Source: Antedon mediterranea (taxonomy: Eukaryota; Echinodermata; Crinoidea; Comatulida; Antedonidae). From it: DNA of 64,000 nt. The stretch is taken from the NCBI RefSeq assembly GCF_964355755.1, contig NC_092680.1, forward strand, positions 1,651,001 through 1,715,000. Reading direction: 5' to 3'. Positions within the stretch are counted from its first letter, which is position 1. The number at the start of each line of letters is the position of its first letter. Position numbers and translations under genes: made by a program. Shown here one piece after another: positions 1 through 11,800 of the stretch. Under the pieces are notes generated by a model. The model was not told the origin of the DNA, did not search any database, and worked only from the letters and a program-made list of their open reading frames with translations.

Positions 1-58
1 ACTTCCAAAGCAGGAATAACAGTGTCAGTAAAAACGCATGAATTTGTTTGTTTTGTAG

Positions 59-1197
59 AAAAACCAGGCTTCAGCAGCATATGCAAAGTTCCGTCAAAAC
101 AGCTATAGGAATGCAATAGATACAGATGATGATGATGATTCAGATGATGAGAATTTATGGAAAAGAAAAAAACAAAAAGTATTTCAACCTCCAAAAATCA
201 AGGATGATAAAAATAGTGTTCGTAATCCTGTGATAGCAAAAAGGACTGGTGATAAAAAAGTGAATAACATATGGGGAGCGGTCATGCTTGAACAAACACA
301 GGACATGGTGTCATCCAGATTGACAACAGTGGGGCTAGATTTCAGTGCCAATCGTGGCGTTGAAAGTTACAATCATCAGAGAGACTTAGAAACAGAGACG
401 CATCTACCCTTTGGTACCCACACACAATGTCAACAACCCCGCAGAGATATCCCGCAAGTGGCCGACGATTTATTTTCAGAACAGATTGATCCAGTTGAAG
501 TTAAAGAGGATGAGAATATTGATGATAATGATGGCGAAAATAGAAAACAGAATGTAAAGGAAAGACTAGGAAAGCGGCCACAACATCTTTCATCCGTAAC
601 TGCCAAAAAAATTGATATAAATCCCGATGACGGAGTTAAAATCGTGGCCGGGAATATTGCTTACAGTTTGTGGGAACCAAAAAGACATCTTGTACGCAAG
701 ACAGTTGAAATGATAGGAACAGAAAAGTCTGTTGAGATTTATAATCAAGTGATTGAAATTGAAGAAAGTGGCGGTCTGTTGATTAATGTAAGAGTAATAT
801 TTAATTAAAAATAATTCTCTAGGATCTTCTTTTTAAAGCTCTGTCTACACTATCAAATAAGTTTGACAAAAAATGTGTGATGTTCCCAAATATGATATTT
901 AATAATACAGTATTAAAATAATAATAAAAATTAATAATTAATTATATACATTGTATTGATTTTTTTTTTTTACAGAATAAACGGCGAAGGAGGTCACCAG
1001 GTGGTGTTTTCTTTCACTTGCTTAGAAATTCATACGGTATAGAAACTGAAATATTGGAAGAAATATTTGCAGTAGATGCTGAGTATCCACAGTATAAACA
1101 AAAAGAGAAGAAAGATAAAAAGAAACGAAAGAAAAGTAACAATATCAAAATGGAAGTATCAGAAACAAAGGTTGAACTTCTGGACAGTATTATTTAA
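59..1197 (+). CDS. PHAX: PHAX (phosphorylated adaptor for RNA export), 3' part
   Basis: Two 3'-terminal coding exons, 59-787 and 976-1197, joined in phase 0; earlier exons lie outside the window. PHAX bridges capped U snRNA, through the cap-binding complex, to CRM1 for nuclear export. The first exon encodes an acidic stretch (five Asp then SDDE), LWKRKKQKVF, and NNIWGAVMLEQTQD, which matches the conserved NNIWGAV block of PHAX. It then encodes KERLGKRP and the start of the RNA-binding domain (YSLWEPKRHL, ESGGLLIN). The second exon supplies RRRSPGGVFFHLLRN, the counterpart of RRRTPGGVFLNLLKN in vertebrate PHAX, then a Lys-rich tail ending in LLDSII. An acceptor (ttttgtag) precedes 59 and the frame is open from there. 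An AATAAA at 1196-1201 overlaps the stop. The intron holds a partial MITE. Identity is from family knowledge and is very secure. Confidence 0.95.
836..900. mobile_element. MITE-A, partial copy
   Basis: One half of the MITE-A consensus (AAGCTCTGTCTACACTATC, then a GTGTGATG..CCCAAATATG core), lying in the last PHAX intron. The other terminus is missing. Confidence 0.7.
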
Positions 1198-2353
1198 TAA
1201 ATGTGTCGAATTGTGTTTTATAGCAAAAGGAGTACTATTTTTTTAGTTTTAATTCTTATTCTTTCTGTGGTGGAATTTTTAATTTAATTTTTAAAAAGCA
1301 TTGTTTTGTTGAGAATCATGGCAAAATATCAAGAAATTCTAGCAAATTGAGGGCGCTATGTTTTGGCAAAACAGGTGAACAATTTTTTAATTACCTATTT
1401 GGCCAAAGCATAGCGTCTAAATTTACTCACAATTTCGGCATATTTTGCTATGATACACTAGCCCAAATGTTAATTTTTTTAATAATCTGGGGTTACTATA
1501 GAAATTGCTGATGAAATATAATAAATAAAAAAAAAATATATTGTATCGATTTGTTAATGCTGTTATAAATGTCATAAAATACACATCTAGAATTTATTTC
1601 AGAAAAATCATCTTTTATTTGGCCAAAATTTAACATACAAAAGAAAAAGAATACAGATATGTATGCCCATAACCCGCCAAAGTTTAAAAAACTGAGTCCA
1701 TTGAATATCTGTGAGGCAAAATCCACAAATGTTATTCTGTGAATTATTCTATAAAATGTCTTAATTACAAAAAATTAAGAAGGGTGTCCAACCTAGTTAC
1801 CCAGAGACCAACTCGGGGGAAAGAAGGTGGTGAGAAGACATGATGACCTACGTTGATCAGCTTCAAGAAGACGGACAGAGATCTATAAATCCGTATGCAG
1901 AATAGACATGATTGGAGAACCTTCAGAGTCCGTCAGAGTTAGTGAGTGACTAAAAAAAAATTGTTTTACTTATTTACAATCTCTTAATTAGTTTTTGTTC
2001 AATTGCTTGAGATTGAATATTAAAACAGTTTCATTGGCACGTTATTTCCAGTTTTCTTTCAAATTACGGGTGGTTTATAATAGTATTACATAATTATTAT
2101 TCTTCAGTGCCTTTAGAAATCTGTCTGAGTACCACATGTATCTGCTATCTTTGCGGTAGCTATTGACCCTAATAAACCTACTAAATATCAGTCTATTGTT
2201 TGTATAAGATCTCTGTCAATAATATAAAGGAGGTATACAACCTCGCCGAAAAATTGATAAATTTTAATTGATTGTTTAAATAATCAACTTTATAGACGCA
2301 ACACAAAGATGTAGAGTTCATTTATTGGATACAGTACTCAGCGAAAGACGACA
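1198..2353. other. Intergenic, PHAX to MAM gene
   Basis: No exon with coding support. It contains a 140-base foldback element (1315-1454), AT-rich sequence and presumably the PHAX 3' UTR and the MAM-gene promoter. The start ATG at 2354 sits in a segment ending ..gaaagacgacaATGG. I see no clear TATA element. Confidence 0.6.
1315..1454. mobile_element. Foldback element with long TIRs
   Basis: The left arm begins ATCATGGCAAAATATC and the right arm ends with its near-complement GATATTTTGCTATGAT-like sequence. Pairing continues through the inner GGCGCTATGTTTTGG / CCAAAGCATAGCG segments. The arms are about 55 bases with a short AT-rich loop, typical of a small non-autonomous DNA transposon. Only one copy is seen in this window. 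Confidence 0.65.
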
Positions 2354-5300
2354 ATGGATAGACGGTTGAAACTTGTGCTTTTGGTTGCTGTATCAGGTGC
2401 TCTTGCAAATGGTAAGTAATCGTATTAAATCAAATTGTAATTTCCATTGACTGTAAAAAATATGTACTAGCTATAGTATTCAAAATATCACCTTGATTCA
2501 ATAGCAATATTACTAATTATGTCTTTCTCTATGTTCTTCTCTATGCCTTTATGTTCTTCTCTATGCCTTTCTCTATGCCTTTATGTATTTCTCTATGTCT
2601 TTCTCTATGCCTTTCTCTATGGGTTTCTCTATGTCTATCTATATGTCTTTCTCTTCTTTCTATGTTACTCTTGTTAGAAGTACGAATTTCGAATTAACAC
2701 AAACTGTTGTTTATGCCAATTAACGTGTATTTTTATGTGAAACGGTAATCAAAGATGCACCAGTACATGTGGAATGTTCCATTTTATCCAAGTGTTGTGG
2801 TGAAGAATTTCTGTGTATTATATATGTCCGTATAACCAGAGAAGAGTGAAATTGAAAATACAATTTCACTCTTTCCTGCTATTACCCTTTCTTTACCTGT
2901 GGCCCTTCGTTTGATCCGATAACCATTGATAAAATCCGAAATATAGGACTCATGATACCCTGCATTTTAAAAGGAAAATGTAACTATTGCTTACGATTGT
3001 ATGATTGAATAAGGCGATATTTACATTGCTTAAATGATGCAAATGCAAATGCAACCGGAGAGTCTGGTGAGATCCTTACTGAATTAGCATGGCAGCGAGA
3101 ATATTGGTTGTGGAAGAACGGTAAGAAAGATTTCAAATCCAGAGAAATAAAAAATCTGAGACGCCAATCATAAAATAGGCATACTACCAATGTATTCGCC
3201 GCCAGTTAAAAAGTTATAAGTTGCTTATGAATAACGTCTTCCTTTGGCCTAAAAATAATATAGAAAATCATTATCAATTTTAAACTACAACAGGTGTGTG
3301 GTGACGTAATATATCGATATCTAGTAGGTTGACCTCGTGACTGGTACCGTCCTAACATTTATTATGTCTAATTTTTTTATCATTACCATAAATTCCTTCC
3401 GACGGAAACTTTATGTTCATGTGTTGATGTCCTAAATTTGTATTTTATTACTATTATCATCTTTAATACACACATTTCATTACCATGTAAATAGTTCAAT
3501 TGTGTGTAGTTATTGATAAGGACGACCGATAACATGCTGATTACACGTCGTCTACTTGAATTGCTGTATCACCAGTAACGGTAATAACACAACTAATGCT
3601 TTTACCATATCATCAGTGTGATATCTCTCTTAGTAAATTAGAAAATAACCAGCAATTAGAAAACAATACGGATATGATTTACCACAAAAATCAATTAACT
3701 ATTTCATCAATATCCGTATATTTACAATCGCATTTATTTAAAATAAATAAAAAGAAAAAAATGGATAAATAACCTTCATTAATTCTGAAGTGGAGTCAAT
3801 AATTTTAAATTAATCGGTAAAGCTTGGTGACTACTAGGACGTAACGCAAAGACGACATGAGCGCAACGCAAAGACGTACGCGCAACCCAAGCAATTTGCC
3901 CAATCACAAGCAATGAATTATTCGATTGTCAATCGCTGCAGCCATGTTTATGAATCCATACATTATATATATATTTAAAAAGTTTTTTTTTTTAGTTTCC
4001 ATTGCGTCACGTCCTAGTTAGAACTAAGCTTAAACTCTCGCGTGACCAACTGGTATCTCAGTTCAGCAACAAGTACGTTAGATTTTTCACTCAAAAATTT
4101 AATAAAGAAAGTGTCCATTTGGATAACGTATTCTATAATTCGTTTTGCTTCATTTCCGAAAACTTTATTTTTAGTATCAACAGATACATCAAACCCATCT
4201 GTGATGAGCTACAACGACACTGTTAACTGTGACTTCGATCTAGGTTTATGTGGATATACTCAGGACACGGATGACGAGTTTGATTGGACTAGACGTAATC
4301 GTCCAACCGGCACAGTCGATACTGGTCCACCAGCGGACCATACGACAGGAAATGGAACTGGTAAGACATTTATTTATTAGGCCTATCATCTTCAAAACAT
4401 TCTGAAGAAATTACAAATCTAATGTAACGGTAACTCCTTTGCTTTGTGGGTTTTTTGGAGGGGGAGGGGGAGGAGTTGTGGGCGTTGGGGGTTTCAAGAA
4501 AAGTCTAAAGTATTTAAAATAATGGTGTGTATTTAAAATAATTAGTAACTTCTCTTGAATATATGTTCAACACAAAAACTACTAGGCTTAGATAGATTAT
4601 TAGAATACGAGTTATAGTGCCATATTTTGTTAGATTTTAAATTGTCTATAGATCTGTTTTTCTTACCGTATGAGACGTTGGTTATTATTGTGCTAATGTT
4701 GTTCCTTAGGTTACTACATGTATATAGAAACATCGTCTCCTATTAAGAAACATTGGAGTGCGAGACTTAAGTCGCCTATGGTAGATGGACCAAGATCTAA
4801 TTCATGTCTTCAGTTCTACTATCACATGTATGGTCTCAGGATCGGAACACTGAACGTGATTATGACGAAAACGGCGAATGACGTCCAAGTCATATGGACC
4901 AAATCTGGTGACAAAGGCAATCGGTGGTTTCAGGGGTTGGTAGATATACCAATGATGACAGATGACTTTCGGGTATAGTACAAATACGAAAACAATAACT
5001 ATTATGTACTATAAAGTTTGCGGTAAACCACGTGTATTAGTTCTGAAAAGAATATGCTTTGATCGTCCCCAGGAGTGAGAAATGATTTCTCCCTCCTGAG
5101 GATGATCAAAGCATATTGATCGAAACGTCGAGAAACTCAACAGTTCTTTTCAGAACTAATACACATTTGATTTCGCCATGCAAACCTTCAAACAATATAA
5201 TTATTATTATGCACTAATCAATATAATTTCCCCTATTATCTATAAGTTACAGTACTACTTTCCAATTTGTAGTATCAGCCGATATTTTAAAAAGTGCAGC

Positions 5301-8300
5301 ATTTAATTATGACTGGTTAATAATAAATATAAACAATAAAATATTCAACCATTTATTTTACAGATAACATTTGAGGGAATAAGAGGGGAAGGAATATACG
5401 CAGATATTGCAATTGATGATATCAAGTTGCTGAACGAAAGCTGTTTTATTGGTAAAAAAAAATTAACATAATAATTACAATCTTAATGATAATGCTTTAC
5501 TTTATAATGCGATCACAATTTGATGAAACATTATCAATATAAACATTTTTATTCTAATTAATATCGTTCTTGTATTTTTAAATCAATTATTAGATATTTA
5601 TTTTGGAAACATGACTTAACTACCAGTGACTTATTTTATTTATTTAACAACATCTTTATACAGATTACACAATACGGTAAAATAAACCCAGTTTTGCATT
5701 GCATTGTGGTCCTGTCTTGAATACAAACAAATCAAGGAAAAAATGTTTTGTGAAAAAAATGAGATCATTAAAGTGATTCATAATTTTTGAATTTTTGTTT
5801 GTTGTGTGGTTAACTAAGGTTAATATAAAAATACGTTATTTGTATTCAATATTTTTTTTACTGGGACGCTTCACAAAGTTGGTTATGTAGACCTGTCAAT
5901 CAAATAAAAAACAACTTTTGCAAATTGTTAAAATCTTGCAGGTCATTCGTGTGACTTTGAAGCTGATAGATGTCTTGATCAAGTTACTAACGATGATTTT
6001 AATTGGAGAAGAATATCCGGAAGTACTGGTTCTACCAATACTGGACCATCAACTGACCACACGACGGGAACAAGTGCAGGTAAATGAAACTGAAACATTC
6101 AAATCAAAATAACATGATAATGGGATGCTCAAGAGTTACTTTTCAGCAAATTCCGCTACTTCATAAAACCGTTCACGTATTTATGCTTTTCATAGGTGGG
6201 TCCTTGCAAGAAAAGTGATCGTTTTCCTATTATTCATTACATAATTAATTCATTGTATTTGAAATATAACATTATTTTGTATAACATGTATTTTAAGTAT
6301 GATTAAAAACAGTTTATCTGGTTTTTAATATATTATTGGTTCTTTTTTAAGCCCCCCCCCCCCCCCCCCCCCCCTAAAAAAAACAGGACAGCGAAACTGT
6401 TAAGGTTACTGTAGTTCGGTAGATTTTGGGGGTTTTTTTTCAAAAAGAACCAATAACTCATGTATTATGTAATTGGCGTATACCTTAAGTAAATTAAATG
6501 TCATTATGGTTACTGTTATGGCTTAGCATCAAAATACGAAGATTGTAAATGAGAATTATGTTGGACAAAATACGGAGATTGTAAATGAGAATTATGTTGG
6601 ATGATATTGATATCAATTTATATTAATTTATAATTATACGTATTTCGTGTTTTCACTATTTACAGATATTGCTTATAATTTTATTTTTAACAATTTTAAT
6701 TAAAGGGTTTTACATTTACGTTGAAACGAGTGCACCCAGGCGCCCTAAAGAAGTAGCCAAAATATCAACTCCAAGAATTCGCACAGGATCTGCAGCATGC
6801 CTCACATTTTGGTACCACATGTATGGTGTACACGTCGACACACTCAATGTGGTCGTGAATTCAACACAGGGAGATATTTCCAACAAGATCTGGTCCAAGA
6901 CAGGAAACCGTGGAAATGTTTGGAGACCGGCTGAAGTTACAATCAATGACGTGGGTGATGATTATAAGGTATGCCTAAGCTTTAGAAACTACCAGTTCCT
7001 TCTGAGTAACTTCTTCATCTGTTTTTTTTTTTGGAAATACCTTTCTTAAACAAACATTGTTGCTACTACAAATTCAACTTAAGTCTTACTCTATTAATTT
7101 ACTCGCACTTTCCTTTGAAAGGTGGTTGTATATATCCTACAAAAAAAGTGTTATGAATCTGTGGGGAAGAGATGTAGGCCTATGAGAGATGGCAAACCGT
7201 ACATGTTTGTTAAGCTTGGTTCCTACTAGCGACGCAAAGATTTGACCAATCACAAGCGATTGATTATTTGAACATTGCCTTGTCATTGGTCGTCTTATTG
7301 CGTTGCGCGTACGTCCTTGCGTTGCGTCTGGAAACCACGCTTTATTATGCTAGTTTATAGTGCCTGGTGGTAACATATTTGTTTTTGTAATTAAAAGGTA
7401 ATTTTTGAAGGTATAGTTGGCATAAGTTTTCAAGGTGATATTGCAATTGATGACGTCACCGTAGCTGATTATTCATGCACGTCATCAAATAATGGTAAGA
7501 TAATTTAGAATAATATGATAGTAGATATATATAATACGGTTAGATAAACATAATCGGTAAAGTAAAAAAAGTATTTAAATACACAGAACCCTTCTTGGAT
7601 AAGTGTTTCCCTTAGCTGAATGGTGAACACTTCTTTTCAGAACTAAAATGTACGTGGTGTAGTACCGCAAACTTTATACAGTATCAACATATATTACAAT
7701 ACAATATCTTGTATGAAACGTATATGAAACGTATATTTCGCTACCAATGTAGCAACAAACACAGTCGGTGATACGGTAGAACAATATCAAGATATCAAAA
7801 TCAAAATATAACAGTGCGCGGCAAATAAATATTCCATCTTCCCTACCACACCTACAAAAACTCATTGCATAACAACACACGGCATACCAAACTACGATGA
7901 GATATAATTTTTTTTAAACAATATCATCGCACTACATTCCTAGCTTCAGTGTACAGGAGAACATTGTTTATCTGCATCATCTAGATTATCGTTGACCTTA
8001 TTTATGACATTTCTCTCTTTTGTGTGTGCTTTAGGAACAAGTAATGTTGTAATAGGAATCAGTTGTACGTTTGAGGAACCAGAAATATGCGGATATACCC
8101 AGGATACTAGTGACGACTTCAATTGGATTTGGCAAAACTATGCGACAGGAACACTTGGTACTGGTCCATCGTCTGATCATACCCTTGGCACTGGTCTTGG
8201 TAAGTTTACACGTGCACAGTAACTCAATAATCAATTGTTCAAAGACTGTATCCATAATTGTAGGAGCAACGAGTATAGCCTACTACGGAACTACACGATT

Positions 8301-8818
8301 TATATAAACACTTTATTGTTTAAAGCTATGTGTAGACAGAGCTTTAAAAATGTGTTATTTTTTGTAACTGTCTTTTTAGGTTTCTATGTGTTCATTGAAA
8401 CGTCGTTGCCAAACAAACTTGGAGACACAGCTCGATTAATATCCCCGTATCAAAACAGCACAGTTTCATCATATTGCGTAGAATTCTGGTACCACATGTA
8501 CGGGCCTACAGTTGAGGAACTAAAAGTTTTCTTGAAATATAAAGGCGAGACATTAAGCAATAAAATAACTGACTTGGAGGGAAATTTTGGAGATTATTGG
8601 CACAGAGAGACTGTTGTTATTCAACCAACAAAACAATTTGCTGTAAGATGTTTTTTTCTATCTTTTAAAGATGTTTGCTTTAACAACAGAAAGCGGGCTC
8701 CATATTAAATTGATGTTGACGAAATTATTATTAGGATTTTAAATAATATATGATAATTATGATAATAATGATGTTGATGTTGATGATTATGATGATGATG
8801 ATGATGATGATGATGATA

Positions 8819-8867
<49 letters not shown>

Positions 8868-11800
8868 CGATCAGATGTAGGCCTACAGCATCTCGTGTAT
8901 GTCTTATGAACACACAGGGTTGCCACGTAGGCCTACGTTTGTCTATCCTCAAAAATATAGCTAAATTTAGAACATTAATTAGATATTATGTATTTATTTT
9001 CTTGATAATTCAGATTGTGTTCGAAGGCATGGCTGGCGAGGCTAGGTTTGGTGATATTGCGATAGACGATGTACACATTTATGAACAAACCTGTCCGACA
9101 CGTAAGTACTATTACATTCATTGAATAAAATATATAGTGTACATGTTGTTAGTGTAGTGATATGTGAATATTTGCATATGTTGAAAGTTTTGTCACCGTT
9201 GAATTCTGAGTTTTAGAATTAGGATTATACCATCCCCTCTCAAACTCTTCCCTACCCCCATAAGTCGGATTTCAAAGTTATCTGTATCCGGTAGGCTTAT
9301 TTAATTCAATTGAAGATGATTAATTGAAAATTTGTTTTTTGGTTATTACCGTACATTACACAAATGATTAATTTAATTAATTAATTTGGTTTAGTCATAA
9401 CTACCCCATTACCACCAACTGATCCACCTACTGTGTATGATGACGGAAACTGCAATTTTGAAGATGGTTGGTGCGACTACACCCAAGAAATATACGATGA
9501 TTTTGATTGGTCAAGGAAAAGGGGAAGCACATCATCTTTTGGAACTGGTCCATCGACCGATCACACTTACAATAATGCAACCGGTTAGTGACTTCAAATT
9601 CATTCACTTCAAATTCTGGTTAATCACTAACAAATGTATTCACCACAGTATTCATTTACTATGTTATAAAAATATGCATACTATACAGTACTAGGCCTAT
9701 AACTATTTATAAAACCGATTTTCTACTAGGCGAATTTGTTCGCGCGAATCGAAAGCGTCAGCTTATACGCATGCGTATTCACGATTCTATCTTCTAAATC
9801 TATCCATGCATATAAGCTGACGATTCGCGCGAACACAATCGCCTAGTGAAAAATAGGCTTAAAGTGGTATATCAATAGGAAACTTAAGATTTGCGTCTAA
9901 CTACAATCCACTAAAATTGTGTCGCGGAATCAATCCCAATTTTCACGCATGCGCACCATGAATGAATTCTGCTCGGGTCATACGTCGTTTCAAATCAAAA
10001 GCTTCTTTTTCTTATTCAGGTTATTACATTTACATCGAAACATCTATACAATCCTATGACGCAAGAGCTCGCTTGTACTCTCCACTAATTGCTAAATCTG
10101 CCAACTCAATGTGTGTACAGTTTTGGTGTCACATGTTTGGAAACACAGTTGATTTTCTGAATATCTACGTCATGAATCGCAAGAATGAGTACATACTGCC
10201 AATTGATGCGTTACTCTCTGTGTACGGTGATCATGGAGATAAATGGTTCAGTCAGCAATTTGAAGTTAAACCGACCACAGACAACTTCTACGTAAGTTAA
10301 CTGTTTTATCCCAAGAATGTTACCATGGCTCTACAACAACCTCATGAGATATATACGGTATCTTTCTTGCAACTACGAACTAAAATGATCAATCAATTAT
10401 TACCCATCAATTAAAATTTTTAAAATAAATACAAATATTGAATCTGTTGCCAAGTATAGTACTGTACTTGCTTTGTTCGTTTATTAGCACGATAGCGCCT
10501 ACAATTTTTAATTTATCATTCTGAATGTTTCGGTCTAAATAGGTATATATTTACAAAATATGCCTAGTGACATTCAAGAGAATCGGTACAATAATAACTT
10601 CACAAATAACAAAAAGGAAAAATATGTATTCTTTGAACATGGTCTGAAATATCATCATGCTCCCTCTGTGGAAATATTTTGCCAAGTACTTCACGCTTTC
10701 ATTTTATACCGTATTAACAATCTGTTAATAGATTGTGTTTGAAGGCATCCAAGGTAAAAGTTTTACTGGAGACATTGCGATAGATGATATTCAGTTTACA
10801 AGATCAGCCTGTCCACCAAGTAAGTAGTAGGAGGGGTGAAATGGTTAGTTCGGGATATACCCGAACTTATATGACTAGATTCCTTCATATAATACTCATC
10901 TCTCTGCAATATCCGTCTCTAGCACATCAATGTATGTGAGTGCTGGTTTAAAACTGTTTATGTATTATTATTATATGCTGAAAAAACAGTAGTGCTCGTG
11001 TATGTTATTAACCACGCACTTTGTGTAATTGTTTGTCCAGAGTTGGTTGGTATAATATTTTCAAACAAGCTACATATTGATATAAAGTTTGCGATATACC
11101 ACGTTTATTAGTTCTGAAAAGAACGTTGGTCGTCATTAGGCGTGTGAATGCTACATATAGCAATTGTACTAGCTATCAAATTTATAAAACAAGTAGGGAA
11201 AACCAGTTCAAGTTGTTTAATCCTTGACCGTTATATTATTCTTTGTTACTTATTCTTCTTTGTAACTAATTCTTATTTTTAGCGACGTCACCGCCAGTTT
11301 TGTTGGAATCGTTTTGTGATTTTGATTTTGGATATGAACCATGTGGATACACTCAGGAAACCGAAAATGACCAATTCGACTGGACATTAACATATGGTGA
11401 AACACCAAGTGATGGAACCGGACCAACGAATGACCATACAAGAGGAAATGAACTTGGTAGGTTGTATCTTATCTTATTAATCTGGGATTCTTTCTTAAAT
11501 TGGAATCATGAGAATTGATTCGACAAACTCCTAACATTCTTTCTGGTAATCATTTTGTGTATAATGTATTTTTTACACCTCTTTGTGTACCAGGGAGTGA
11601 CTCTAAAATAATTAATGATTACCAATAGGTTTAGACAGAAAACTACGAGTTTCTATTATCCATAATAACATACAAAAGTGAGTAGTTAAATATGTATTAC
11701 TTTAGATATGTTGATGGTTCTTGTATAGGGAGTGTTTTTGTTTCTTAGTTGTTGAAAACCTTGGTCTATGTGAATTAATCTATCTTAGAATTATATTTAT

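Noticed and set aside
8705-9124. Poly-His, poly-Ile and poly-Met reading frames
   Set aside because: They are readings of a (GAT)n microsatellite; the only real coding part here is MAM exon 10 at 9014-9101.
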